NCBI RefSeq assembly: GCF_003144245.1
Contig: NW_020289987.1
Coordinates: 124,001 to 188,000, forward strand
Length of the DNA stretch: 64,000 nucleotides
Direction: 5' to 3'
Source: Jaminaea rosea
Taxonomy: Eukaryota; Basidiomycota; Exobasidiomycetes; Microstromatales
The position numbers were made by a program, and so were the translations under genes. Under the pieces are notes generated by a model. That model worked only from the letters and a program-made list of their open reading frames with translations. It was not told the DNA's origin and ran no database searches. Below, piece after piece: positions 20,401 through 30,861 of this stretch (its first letter is position 1; every line of letters begins with the position of its first letter).

Positions 20401-22374
20401 GACATGCACCTCTGCGCAACGGCCTCTGCAGCCGCCAATGCTCTGGACGGAGCTGAAGTTTTGCTGTCTCCGCCAGCCCCACTCATCGCCACCCTACGCT
20501 TCGCGCTGCGTACCATACCTCTCAAATCGCTCTTCGCCCTAGGCTTGATCTGTTCAGTCCTGTCAGGTGGCATCACGCCCATCTTTTCCTTCTTCCTCGG
20601 CAAGCTTCTCGCCACCATGGGCCTGCAGAATCAAGCGCACAATGTCCTCCTCTACGCTATCTGCGTGCTGGGCCTCGCTGTGCTGGAGGGAATCTTCTCT
20701 TTCGGTAACTTCTGGCTGATGGAGTTTGTGGGAGAGAGCTGGATCGAGAAGCTGCGCTGCATTGCCGTTCGCAAGGTGTTGCGCCAGGACAAAGGGTGGT
20801 ACGATACGGCTGAGGATGCTAAGCCGGGCACGCTGGTGGCGCGCATTGTCCAGGACGCAGAGGATGCGCGCAATCTCATTGCTCGACAGATGGGGGCTCT
20901 CCTCATCGTGGTGGTCATGGTCCTTGCCGGCCTAGCGTGGGCCTTGCTGGTAGGCTGGCAGCTCACCCTAGTCGGCATGGCCATAGGACCCATCTTCGTC
21001 GCTGCCATGACGCTACAGTCGCGCATCGTCTCGCGCTTCGAGACGCGCAATAAAGCCAGAAGAGAGGGCGTGGCCAAGAGCTTCTACGAGGTGGTTGCTA
21101 ACATCAGAGGGGTGAGGAGCATGGCGCTTGAGCCCGTCTTTGCTGCACAGTTCAACGATGCCCTCATTGCGACGGAGAGGGATGCGCTGCGGGCTGCGCC
21201 CTTTAGTGGGTTCGGATTCGGGATGGGCGAGGGGTTGACGTACCTTGCCGAGGCGCTCCTCTTCTACGTGGGGGCCGTCTTCATCACCAAGGGGATCTAC
21301 GACTTTGAGCGCATGGTCGTGGTATTCAACCTCTTCATCTTCGCCATCACCTTTGCGGCCAACACGATGGCGTACCTGCCTGGCTTGAGCAAGGCGATAC
21401 AAGCTACGGCTGACTTGAGGAGGCTAGTGGAGTTGAGTGATGACAGCGGGAGCGAGCAGGCTAAGGAGCAGCAGGACACCGCTTCGACGCCGCCCGAGGG
21501 ACATGTCGTCTTTAAGGACGTCTCCTTCAGCTATCCTTCGAGGCCCGACGCGCCCGTCTTGACCAGGGCCAATTTCACCGTGCAGCGAGGCGAGAAGGTA
21601 GCTATCGTTGGTCCCTCGGGATGCGGCAAGAGCACGATTGCTGCGCTGCTCCAGCGCCTGTACGAGCCGGAGGTGCCTCAGGACTCGATGGGCAAGGATG
21701 GTAGCGACGCCGGCATCTACCTTGGCGGTCGCCGAGTTAATACTCTACTCGCCCCTGACCTACGTCGCCATCTCGCCATCATCTCGCAGCACCCCGACCT
21801 CTTCGACATGACGGTAGAAGACAACGTGGGCTACGGCCTCCCCGACGGCGAATGGGAGCAAGGGAACGATCCAATCGCCACAGCCGCAGCGATTCGCGCT
21901 GCTTGCTCACTTGCTCAGAGTAGCGGCTTCATTGCGGCACTGCCAAAGGGGTACGGTACGCAGGTGGGGGACTCGGCTTCGCTCATCTCGGGCGGACAGA
22001 AGCAGCGATTGGCGATTGCGAGGGCATTGCTGAGGCTGCTTCCGCAGCGAGACGGTCATAACCGCTGCGCAAGCGTGCTCGTCCTGGACGAAGCCACCAG
22101 TGCTCTGGACGACGTGACTCGCGCCGCCGTCCTCGACGCTATACTACCCACCAGCAAGGCCAGCAAGACCAGCCGAGATGCAGCCACGGCTAGCCTGCTG
22201 GAAGACACGACCGTCTTGGCAGTGACGCACAAGCTCGACGAGATGAAGCGATGCGATCGCATCGTGGTACTAGAAGCGGGCAAGGTGGTGCAGCAGGGCA
22301 GCTTTGAGGAGCTGATGCAAGTCAAAGGTGGTGCTTTCAGGACGTTGGCAAGCGCGGGCGAGTGGGGGGCATGA
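17459..22374 (+). CDS. Full-size ABC-B transporter (Ste6/MDR type)
   Basis: Two exons (17459-18481, 18550-22374; 68-nt intron, phase 0) give 1615 residues in a TMD-NBD-TMD-NBD order. NBD1 has Walker A GGSGSGKST (about 535), signature LSGGQKQR (about 658) and Walker B ILILDEATSALDP. NBD2 has Walker A GPSGCGKST (about 1361), signature ISGGQKQR (about 1488) and VLVLDEATSALDD. The Walker B glutamates and signature motifs are intact in both, so both sites look competent. Between the halves lies a Ser-rich linker of about 240 residues, longer than usual. A further low-complexity Ser/Arg stretch precedes NBD1. Fungal proteins of this layout export farnesylated a-factor-like pheromones (Ste6) or act as multidrug pumps; the sequence alone does not decide. 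No pheromone or receptor gene is nearby. It is convergent with the uS2m gene (126 bp between stops). Confidence 0.85.
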
Positions 22375-22500
22375 AAGGACTATACCCGGGTCTGCAGTCT
22401 ATGCTGCTGCTGCTGCTTCTCCTTCTTCTGTTACCATTACCGTCATCGCCATTGCATCCATTATCTGTAGCATTGACGATTCGAACGTCTTCATGCCCGC

Positions 22501-23580
22501 CTAGTCATCGAAAATCTCAGCTCTAGCCTTCTCCTCCTGCACCTCTCTCGGCGCCTCAATCCCCTCACCGGCCATTCTCCTCTTGACCTTGTCCCTCCTA
22601 GCATGGTTGACCTGATCGCGTTCCCATTGGTCCGTGAGCAATTTCCTATCCTTCAGACCTTCCTGGCCTGCTTTGCTCAAGACGCCTACGATGAGCTCCA
22701 GTGCTCGGAGGCTCTCGTCGTTTGCCGGGATGGGGTAAGTGACGATGCGCGGGTCAACATCTGTGTCTACGATTCCGATGGTGGGAATGTTCAAGGCCGT
22801 AGCCTCGCGAATGGCGTGCAGATTGTTCTTTGGGTTGAGCACGATGAGCACGTCGGGCTGCAAGAGCTGACTAGCCAGCTTGGAGGGGGAAGGCTCCGAA
22901 TTCACATCGGCGAAGGGCGAGTCCCTCGCCGCTGTCTGCCCTCCGATGGCAGCATTGCTCTTGTGCTGGGCGATGTAGTCATCCATACTTCCCATGATCG
23001 CCCTCTGAAGGATCTTGGGTGCATTGGAGAGGACTCCGGGTGTCCATCGCTCCGTAGTGACATGGAAGCCGTGCGAGCCCATACGAGCTGCGGCAGCAAT
23101 GACTGCGGGGGAGGCGTCCTTCTGCGTGCCTACGATGAGGACTACACCATCGTTCCTGACGATATCGCGAACCACCCTGCAGGCTCTACGGAGTGCTGGC
23201 AGCGTCGCCCTTTCAATGTCAATCTGCGCAATGCCGTGACGAGTGCCGTAGATCCAGGGCTGGTAGGCCTTGGTCACTTTGGCCATCGAGTGGCCAACGT
23301 GGGCGGTCGCTGCAATCAAGTGCGACATCGTCACCTCGCGCGGTGAAGGGGGCTTGGTACGCATCTCTCTTGGATGCCATGCAGATGCGCGAGTCTGGGT
23401 GGAGCCTAGGTCAGAGAGTTGGGAGAGGGTGGTGCGGGTCTGGCGGCGCTGTGCAATTGCGGGGGCGTCCGTAGTAGTGGCGGCCGTGGCGGCGGCTTGA
23501 GTGTGCGATGTTGAAAAGCAGCGCTGCAGGGTGTGTCGAGATGGACCTGCGACGCTCGATGCTCGCATTGGTGCTGCCAT
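22501..23580 (-). CDS. MRP4: Mitochondrial small-subunit ribosomal protein uS2m
   Basis: A single exon encodes 359 residues. The N-terminus (MAAPMRASSVAGPSRH, then LQRCFSTS) is Arg/Ser/Ala-rich without acidic residues, as expected for a mitochondrial presequence. The S2 fold begins near residue 85 with HLIAATAHVGHS, continues through YGTRHGIAQIDIERA, and reaches the family signature PDVLIVLNPKNNLHAIREA followed by NIPTIGIVDTDVDP. The C-terminal tail is basic. uS2m sits in the head/body junction of the mitochondrial small subunit and is needed for mitochondrial translation. An insertion around residues 205-235 (Ala/Ser/Gln-rich) is not in bacterial S2. Confidence 0.92.
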   Translation of the reverse strand: MAAPMRASSVAGPSRHTLQRCFSTSHTQAAATAATTTDAPAIAQRRQTRTTLSQLSDLGSTQTRASAWHPREMRTKPPSPREVTMSHLIAATAHVGHSMAKVTKAYQPWIYGTRHGIAQIDIERATLPALRRACRVVRDIVRNDGVVLIVGTQKDASPAVIAAAARMGSHGFHVTTERWTPGVLSNAPKILQRAIMGSMDDYIAQHKSNAAIGGQTAARDSPFADVNSEPSPSKLASQLLQPDVLIVLNPKNNLHAIREATALNIPTIGIVDTDVDPRIVTYPIPANDESLRALELIVGVLSKAGQEGLKDRKLLTDQWERDQVNHARRDKVKRRMAGEGIEAPREVQEEKARAEIFDD

Positions 23581-24279
23581 GCTGATGCTGAGGATGCTAG
23601 GGATATGTCAGGACAAGATTGTGCTGCTCAATCGACCGACTCGTTCCGCCCTCGAAGTTGCGCAACTAGCTGGTCAGCCCGTCTGATCAGGCCGCCTGTC
23701 CGCTCGTCCGCTCGTCCGCTCGTCCGCCCGTCCGCCCGTCCGCCCGCCGCCTTCCGCCGCCTCCGCGATGACTCTGCGGCAGTAAGGAGTGGTGGTAGCA
23801 CACAGATGCTAGACTTGAGAAGCCCTTTTTTCATTCGCTAAGCAACATTGACGCCACTCTCAGCACGATGACTGCAGATGATAGTTACTTTGCTCGACGT
23901 CGTTCTATGTGCAGCTTTGTGAGGCAGTCATCGCAGCGAGCTTCATGGTCTGACTGCTCTGAACCTGTCCGGGGCGGCGGCGGCGCATCGCTCGACAGCT
24001 GAACCCAACCCGGAACCGACCCTTCTTCGTGTGCTGCTTGGACGAAATTCTTACCTCGGCGCGGGCGCGGGAGAAGAACCGTCTGTCGCGAGCCAGATGG
24101 CGGCAAGGCGGAGGCAGGAGGAAGGCAAAGCAGGCAAGCAGCGCCAGGGCTCACAACGAAGGAGCCTTTCGCGGGCGGGCGGCCGCACTCTGGACTGGGA
24201 GCAGCTAGGGATTTTCGATCTTCTTCACCACCCACCACCCTACCACCCTTATCCTTACACCGCCCCCTTTTCATTCACA
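23581..24279. promoter_or_regulatory. Divergent intergenic region, uS2m / SSB
   Basis: About 700 bp holding both promoters. It contains an 8-bp tandem repeat (23701-23748) and a run of pyrimidines and CACC/ACCC repeats immediately before the SSB start (24225-24275), typical of strongly expressed fungal genes. I see no clear heat-shock element array, which suits a constitutive, translation-linked Hsp70. Confidence 0.45.
23701..23748. repeat. 8-bp tandem repeat CGCTCGTC / CGCCCGTC
   Basis: Three copies of CGCTCGTC are followed by two of CGCCCGTC and one further variant. The C/T variant switches once along the array, which suggests two successive expansions. Confidence 0.85.
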
Positions 24280-24891
24280 ATGGCTTCGGAGCAGGTCCCC
24301 GCCGCTGAGGCTGCCAACGACGACGTCTTCCAGGGCGCCATCGGTATTGGTGCGTGCCACAACGATGAGCTGATGAGCAGCTGCGGCTACCTCCGCCGCG
24401 GCCAAGTTGACACGAAAGTAGCTCACACTCTGCATCCTACCATCCCCTCACAGACCTTGGTACCACGTACTCATGTGTTGCTCACTTCGTTCCTGGCTCT
24501 GAGCGAGTCGAGATCATCGCCAACGACCAGGGAAACCGCACCACCCCTTCATACGTCGCCTTCACCGAGTCTGAGCGTCTCATTGGTGACGCTGCCAAGA
24601 ACCAGGCTGCCATGAATCCCAGGCAAACGGGTGCGTTGCAGCGACAACGGGCACGCTTTTTGAATCTATGCAGCCATACTGACCCGGCTTCTCCCCCTCC
24701 CCTCCTCACCTGCGCAGTCTTCGACGCCAAGCGTCTCATTGGCCGCCGTTATGACGACCCCGACGTCAAGAAGGACATGCAGAGCTGGCCCTTCAAGGTC
24801 ATTGACCGTGATGGAGCCCCCGTCATCCAGGTCGAGTACCTCGGTGAGACCAAGCAGTTCTCCCCTCAGGAGATCTCTGCCATGGTCCTCT

Positions 24892-24922
<31 letters not shown>

Positions 24923-26610
24923 CGGCAAGGAGGTCAAGAAGGCCGTCGTCACTGTCCCCGCCTACTTCAACGACTCGCAGCGTTTGGCTACCAAGGACGC
25001 TGGTGAGTATGCGTGGCAAGATGACGAAACACAAGGGAGGTCCAATGGGGGGCGGGCGCCGGGATTACTCCACTACTTCTCGATATTCCATGCTAAGACT
25101 GAGGTCGCGGTGGGGCAACCCGCCGTTTGGCCAATGTGGAAGAAGAGATATTCGCACATGCTTGGCTGAGCGCACGGAGAGAGGATGAAGGCAGATGAGG
25201 AGGAACAGCATAACAGAGGCGCAGCAGCTGGCATACAGAGGCTGACCAATCTCTCTCCTTCCCTCTACGCCAGGCTCTATCGCTGGCCTCGAGGTGCTCC
25301 GTATTATCAACGAGCCCACCGCCGCTGCCATTGCCTACGGTCTCGACTCCAAGTCGTCGACTGAGAAGAACGTCCTCATCTTCGACCTGGGAGGAGGAAC
25401 CTTCGATGTCTCGCTCCTCAACATCACCGGTGGTGTCTTTGCCGTCAAGGCCACGGCCGGTGACACCCACTTGGGTGGTGAGGACTTCGACGCTGCTCTC
25501 CTCGACCACTTCAAGAAGGAGTTTGAGCGCAAGAACAAGCTCGACATTTCCGACGACCCGCGAGCTGTTCGTCGTCTGCGTTCGGCCTGCGAGCGTGCTA
25601 AGCGCACTCTGTCCTCCGTCACCCAGACGACCGTCGAGGTTGACTCGCTCTTCCAGGGCGTCGACTTCTCGGCCAACATCACTCGTGCTCGTTTCGAGGA
25701 GATCAACGCCACTACCTTCAAGGGCACCATCGACCCCGTCTCCAAGGTCCTCAAGGACGCCAAGATGAACCCCGACAAGGTCGATGACATCGTCCTCGTC
25801 GGTGGCTCGACTCGTATCCCCAAGATCCAGTCCCTTGTCTCTGAGTTCTTCAACGGCCGTCAGCTCAACAAGTCGATCAACCCCGACGAGGCTGTTGCCT
25901 ACGGTGCCGCCGTCCAGGCTGCTGTCTTGACCAACCAGACCTCGGACAAGACTGCCGACCTCCTCCTCCTCGACGTCGCTCCCCTCTCCCTCGGTGTCGC
26001 CATGCAGGGTGACGTCTTTGCCCCCGTCATCCCCCGCAACACCCCGATCCCGACGACCAAGTCGCGCACCTTCACGACCGTCGAGGACAACCAGCAGCAG
26101 GTCACTTTCCCCGTCTACGAGGGAGAGCGCACCCAGTGCAAGGACAACCGTCTTCTCGGCGAGTTCGAGCTCACCGGTATCCCGCCTATGCCCAAGGGCC
26201 AGGCCGAGCTCCTCACCACCTTCGAGGTCGACGCCAACGGTCTCCTGCGTGTCACTGCTCAGGACAAGGCTTCCGGCCGCACCGCCAACATTACCATCAC
26301 CAACTCGGTCGGCCGTCTCTCTTCGACTGAGATCGACCAGATGATCAAGGACTCTGAGCAGTTCAAGAACTCGGACAAGGAGTTCCAGGCCCGCCACGAC
26401 GCTCGCAACGACCTCGAGGCTTACGTTTCGTCCGTTGAGTCGACGATCAGCAACCCTGCGGCGACGATCAAGCGTGCTGGTAAGATGGAGGTCGAGCAGC
26501 AGCTCGCCAAGGCGCTGGAGGTTCTCGAGCTCGACTCGGCCACGTCAGACGACTACAGGAAGGCTTCGCTCCGCCTCAAGAGGGCGACCAACCGCGCTTT
26601 CCGCAACTAA
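24280..26610 (+). CDS. SSB1: Ribosome-associated Hsp70 (Ssb type)
   Basis: Four exons (24280-24349, 24454-24630, 24718-25002, 25274-26610), all with phase 1 junctions, give 622 residues; yeast Ssb has 613. Ssb binds the ribosome exit tunnel with the RAC co-chaperone and folds nascent chains. Spliced exons 1 and 2 rebuild the nucleotide-binding signature [17 protein letters not shown]. Others are [14 protein letters not shown] and [13 protein letters not shown]. Ssb-like features are the FQGAIGIDLG start, the motif [16 protein letters not shown], and the lack of an EEVD or HDEL tail (it ends RATNRAFRN). Codon choice is extremely biased towards C-ending codons, which indicates very high expression. 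Because of that bias a 434-codon frame is open on the antisense strand; I treat it as a shadow. Intron 3 (271 nt) is three times longer than the others. Confidence 0.95.
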
Positions 26611-27161
26611 GCATGTGCGTGCGCGATTGTGGGGCTTTTCTAGGAGGAAGTCAGTAGTGCGGGCGAGGCGATGTTGGAGGCTGTGATGATGAACTCTTTT
26701 TTCCTGGTCTCTTGCATCTGTTCTGTTCTCCCGTGGCTGCATCTTGGGTCTCGTCTCCTGTGATCTCTCTCCTTATCAAAAAGACGTCCTTTGACTCGGC
26801 CAGAAGAATGTGAAGCCGCGTAAGCGTGAGCACGATGATGATGATGATCACGGCGTCGGTTGCTGGTTGCTGGACATTGAGGCCTCGTTACGTTGTGCAT
26901 TGTCGTCGCCGGCTTCGTCGGCTCATTGCCATCGGCGCTTGCTCTTGATCGGCGAGGTGCCCCCACGCCTGTGTGCACTTTTTCTTCACGCGGCCGAGTC
27001 AGACGAGGCCAGCCGCCCAAGGTCCGCCCGCTGCCATTTTGGTCGGAGGCGCGCAGGTGAGCGAGCGATAAGGCAGCGACGGCCGTCCGTGCGCTTAACA
27101 GGCAGTCTTTCTTCCTTTCTTCCTCCCATCACACGTATTCTACTCTCACAACATCACCAAG
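26611..27161. promoter_or_regulatory. Intergenic region, SSB 3' side and ARG1 promoter
   Basis: About 550 bp between tandem genes. A GATGATGATGATGATCA run lies at 26834-26850. The last 60 bp before the ARG1 ATG are pyrimidine-rich (TTTCTTCCTTTCTTCCTCCC). No TGACTC-type Gcn4 site was obvious near the start, though GAGTCAGACGAG at 26996-27007 contains a GAGTCA half-match. No other gene seen. Confidence 0.4.
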
Positions 27162-28602
27162 ATGGCTTCATCAAAGGGAAAGGTTCTCCTGGCTTACTCT
27201 GGCGGTCTCGGTGAGTATCATCAAAGAGTGGGGAACACATCGCTGCTACGACTTGCTCATCATCACGGCTCTACCCAACGTACCGCACCCGCAACTAGAC
27301 ACGTCGACGATCCTGGCATGGCTCATCGACGAGGGCTACGACGTCGTCGCCTTCATGGCCGATGTCGGTCAGGAGGAGGACTTTGAAGTCGCTCGTAGCA
27401 AGGCGCTCAAGTGCGGTGCCAAGGACTTCATTCTCGAGGACCAGAAGAGGGAGTTCATCACTGAGCTCATCTACCCGTGAGCATGAACCAGCATATATTC
27501 ACGAGATCCCCTCCTCTTACGCCATCTCATCCCTCCTCGTCCCACCAACAGCGCTGTTCAAGCCAATGCCATCTACGAGGACGTCTACCTGTTGGGCACC
27601 TCCCTCGCCCGCCCCGTCATCGCTCGCGGTATGATCGACGCCGCCGCCAAGCATGGCTGCCAATACGTAGCGCATGGCTGCACGGGCAAGGGCAACGACC
27701 AAGTGCGCTTCGAGCTCGCCTTTTACGGCCTCAAGCCCGACATCAAGGTCATCGCTCCCTGGCGCGACCCTGCCTTCTACAACCGCTTCGCCGGCCGATC
27801 CGCCCTCCTCGAATATGCAGAGTCCAAGGGCATCCCTGTCACGCAGACCAAGAGCAAGCCCTGGTCTACTGACGAGAATCTCTTCCACATCTCCTACGAG
27901 GCTGGCATCCTCGAGGATCCCAACACTACCCCTCCCGCTGACATGTGGAAGCTGACCAACTCGCCCGAGACGGCACCGGACCAGGGGGAGAAGGTTCAGA
28001 TCACCTTTACCAAGGGCGTACCTACCTCTGTAAAGGTTGCCTCGACGGGCAAAGAGCACACCGACGCTGTCGACATCTTCTTCACCCTCAACAATCTCGC
28101 CCGCCTTCATGGCATCGGGCGATGCGATATCGTCGAGAACCGTTTCATCGGCGTCAAGTCTCGTGGATGCTACGAGACCCCCGCGGGCACCATTCTTCGT
28201 GCGGCGCACATTGACCTCGAGGGCCTCACGCTGGACCGTGAAGTTCGTCGCGTGCGCGATCAGATTGTCACGACCAAGTTCAGCGAGCAGCTCTACTACG
28301 GCATGTTCTTCACCCCCGAATGCAAGTACGTCCGATCCTGCATCCCCGGCTCGCAGGCTACCGTCAATGGTACCGTCTCGCTCAAGCTTTACAAGGGGAA
28401 CACCATCGTTGAGGGCCGTGTCTCGCAGGAGCAGCTCTACGACGAGAAGTTCTCGAGCATGGACGAGCTGGGTGGATTCAAGCCCGAGGAGACGACCGGC
28501 TTCATTGAGGTCAATGCCATTCGTATCAAGCGATACGGTGTTGGGCAGGCGGAGAAGGGCAAGGGCGGGAGCAGTCTCAAGGCTGCCTACGCATTGGAGT
28601 AG
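27162..28602 (+). CDS. ARG1: Argininosuccinate synthase
   Basis: Three exons (27162-27210, 27299-27476, 27552-28602; introns 88 and 75 nt) give 425 residues, the normal family length. It condenses citrulline and aspartate with ATP in arginine synthesis, in the cytosol. The N-type ATP pyrophosphatase P-loop is split by intron 1: VLLAYSGGL then DTSTILAWL. Further family motifs are [38 protein letters not shown] (aspartate/citrulline binding) and [18 protein letters not shown]. The C-terminus carries the tetramerisation helix. Codon use is strongly C-biased, like SSB. It is convergent with the BCS1-type gene, with only 51 bp between stop codons. Confidence 0.96.
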
Positions 28603-28653
28603 ACGTCGATGTGCACTTGTGAATGGTATTGTAATGAGGATATTTTCTTTCCT

Positions 28654-30477
28654 TTACGCCGCCTCCGGCACTACGACGCCAGCCTCGTCTTCGAGCTCTC
28701 TGACCGCTTCGACGGCCTCGTCAGGATAGCGGATGAAGAGACCCTGCAATTCGGCCATGCTGACTCCTCCTTTTGCTGCTGGCCGCCTTGTCGCCTTGCT
28801 GCGCTGCTGCCTTCGACTCGTCACAGAATCGTGAGCCTCGATATTTTCTGTCAGCTTCTCGCTGCCCGCTGCGTATCTACCGGTAGCGTCCAGGCCCAAC
28901 TCTTTGCGCCTGAGCTGATTGACAGCCCTGACGGCATTTTCAAGCCTATCTTTGAAGCTCACAAGCTTCCCCACCTGCCCGTAGAAGCGCTCAAACAGAT
29001 CCCCCGCCATCGTCTCATCCGCGTCGCCCAACTCCTCGATAAGATCAACCCTTCCTGGCCTGATCAGCGCAGGGTCCAGCGCCTCGACGTGATTGGTCGT
29101 CATCACTACCAATCGCGACTCGCTCGAGGCGATGCCGTCTAGGGCATTGAGCAGGCCGGAGAACGTGACAGAAGATGAAACGCCGGGCCTCTTTGTGGCT
29201 GCGCTGCTTTGCTCGGCGCCGTCAGACGAAGGCGGGGAGCGAGAGGGGAAAGCGGCATCTATGTCCTCCAGCAGAATGATGCTCCTTTCCGGGGCCATAC
29301 TGAGCAAGTGGTTAAGCTTGTCGTCTGTCAGTCCCCTCTCCGATAGATTCAGCAAGCAGATGTTGAGGTCTAGCTCGCCTGCTAATGCCGAGATGATGCT
29401 CGTCTTGCCGCTCCCTGGCGATCCGTGTAGCAGGTAGCCTCGTCGGTAGGGAATACCGCGTTTGGCATACCACTCTCCTCTCCCCAAAAAGGCCTGGATA
29501 TCCCCCACAAGCCTCTCCTTCTGTCCCCGCTGAAGGACGACACTCTCTAGCCTCCTCGCCTTTCTTGGATTACCAAAGGCACGCCACTCGACGCCCCACG
29601 CAGTGTACACCGTCGTTTTGCCTTCAACCTTGCTTGCAGCCATCTGCTCTGCCTCGGCCAACAAGGCAGGGAGTACAGACCGACACGAGTGTAGTGTAGT
29701 GAGCGTCAAAGTCTCCCATGGCGCGCCGGTGGTCACATCGATGAGCTTGCCGTGCCGCTCCCGTACCAGACGAAGCCAGACATTGCGATAGCGGAAGAAG
29801 TGGGTCCCGGGGCCGGGGACCAGGGAGAAGGTGGAGCGGGTCGGTCTGGTGTTGGTAGCCTGAGGCTGAGACGAGGGCAAAGGCCCACCTGATTGATAAG
29901 CTGCGGCCTCTTGTTGTGCGGCCGTTGGGCCTGATGCAGCGGCTGTCGAGGTGATGACGGCCAAATCGCGTGAGATGATCTTGACTGGCCTAGGCGCACT
30001 TCCAGCGAATCCAGCAAGATGCAGCCCGTCCTTGATCCACTCCCCTCTCCTCTGTCCCCCGCTCTGTGAAGCAAGGTGTTGTCTTCTTGCCTGTTCATCC
30101 ATCCATGCCAGCAGCCACGAATGGGCACGATCCCTGCTAGGCACCTCGAGGGAGACGAGCAAGCGACGCTGGACTGTTGAGGCTCCTTGAATTATCCCCT
30201 TTCGTGCGAGAGAGATGGCAGTCCCAAAAATGAGAAGGGAGACGCCTGTAGAGAGAAGCGGATTGGAGGAAGGGTTGGTCAGGGAGTGCCAGATGCCGGC
30301 ATTGTCTGCGGTAGGAGGAGTAGGAACGAAGGAGGAGGACGACGACGTGTGGTGGGGGACTGATTGTGTTGATGACCTCGAAGCCGCATCATCCAGACTT
30401 GGCCGTGATAGGCTGGACTGCGGTAGCGAAGAGCCGCTTTCACTCCCCGATGCCTTGGATAGGAGCAGTGAGGACAT
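28654..30477 (-). CDS. BCS1: BCS1-type mitochondrial AAA ATPase
   Basis: A single exon encodes 607 residues, longer than yeast Bcs1 (456). The order is a disordered Ser-rich N-terminus, one membrane segment (about 76-92, LSTGVSLLIFGTAISLA), the BCS1_N region (about 100-310, with VPSRDRAHSWLLAWM) and the AAA domain. AAA motifs are Walker A GSPGSGKT (352-359), Walker B SIILLEDIDAAF, sensor-1 VMTTNHVEALDPALIRPGR and the arginine finger region. Bcs1 sits in the inner mitochondrial membrane and translocates folded Rieske protein into complex III. The extra length is an Ala/Gln/Ser insertion at about 178-215 and the tail. A BCS1-like paralogue with another job cannot be excluded. Confidence 0.85.
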   Translation of the reverse strand: MSSLLLSKASGSESGSSLPQSSLSRPSLDDAASRSSTQSVPHHTSSSSSFVPTPPTADNAGIWHSLTNPSSNPLLSTGVSLLIFGTAISLARKGIIQGASTVQRRLLVSLEVPSRDRAHSWLLAWMDEQARRQHLASQSGGQRRGEWIKDGLHLAGFAGSAPRPVKIISRDLAVITSTAAASGPTAAQQEAAAYQSGGPLPSSQPQATNTRPTRSTFSLVPGPGTHFFRYRNVWLRLVRERHGKLIDVTTGAPWETLTLTTLHSCRSVLPALLAEAEQMAASKVEGKTTVYTAWGVEWRAFGNPRKARRLESVVLQRGQKERLVGDIQAFLGRGEWYAKRGIPYRRGYLLHGSPGSGKTSIISALAGELDLNICLLNLSERGLTDDKLNHLLSMAPERSIILLEDIDAAFPSRSPPSSDGAEQSSAATKRPGVSSSVTFSGLLNALDGIASSESRLVVMTTNHVEALDPALIRPGRVDLIEELGDADETMAGDLFERFYGQVGKLVSFKDRLENAVRAVNQLRRKELGLDATGRYAAGSEKLTENIEAHDSVTSRRQQRSKATRRPAAKGGVSMAELQGLFIRYPDEAVEAVRELEDEAGVVVPEAA

Positions 30478-30861
30478 CGGGCTGGCGAGGAGTGGAGAAG
30501 AAATGACGGACTCGACAAAAGGTCAAAAGCGGAGGCACGGAAGCGCGATGTGAGGAGCCATCGCGTGCGAGGCGAGACTTGAGTCTACTCTACACCTACG
30601 ATGCCTACGATGCGATGCCGCGATTTGTGGCCATCCGTTAAGAGCAAAACAAGCCTCGCCTTCCGAGCAGACCAATGTGCCCATCCAAGTGCGACCGGGA
30701 CCTGACCGCGGAAGCTCAGCTTATAGGCACCAACCGGGAAAATCCATGTGCCCATCAACGGCATTGCGGCAAATCTATTTGCTATCACGAAGCTGCAGTA
30801 TGTGACTTTTCGCTGCTGGCATCCAGCCTACTTCTCCATCCCTACCACTCTGCTTGTCGCT
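30478..30861. promoter_or_regulatory. Divergent intergenic region, BCS1-type / O-methyltransferase
   Basis: 384 bp between two ATGs. The O-methyltransferase frame is open upstream of its ATG to 30748, but the codon there is GTG, so I end the gene at 30862. No other gene or clear regulatory motif. Confidence 0.4.

Noticed and set aside
16511-22374. Mating-type (a-locus-like) region because of the Ste6-like transporter
   Set aside because: No pheromone receptor or CAAX-ending precursor is visible nearby, and full-size ABC-B transporters also occur outside mating loci.
22603-23346. 247-codon plus-strand frame over uS2m
   Set aside because: Antisense shadow of a well-supported S2 protein; no motif.
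25093-26397. 434-codon open frame on the strand opposite SSB
   Set aside because: It mirrors SSB's codon bias, which removes antisense stops. Its product is Leu/Val/Gly/Glu-rich without domain signals; antisense frames over Hsp70 genes are a known artefact.
27517-28209. 230-codon antisense frame over ARG1
   Set aside because: Same codon-bias effect; no start context and no recognisable domain.
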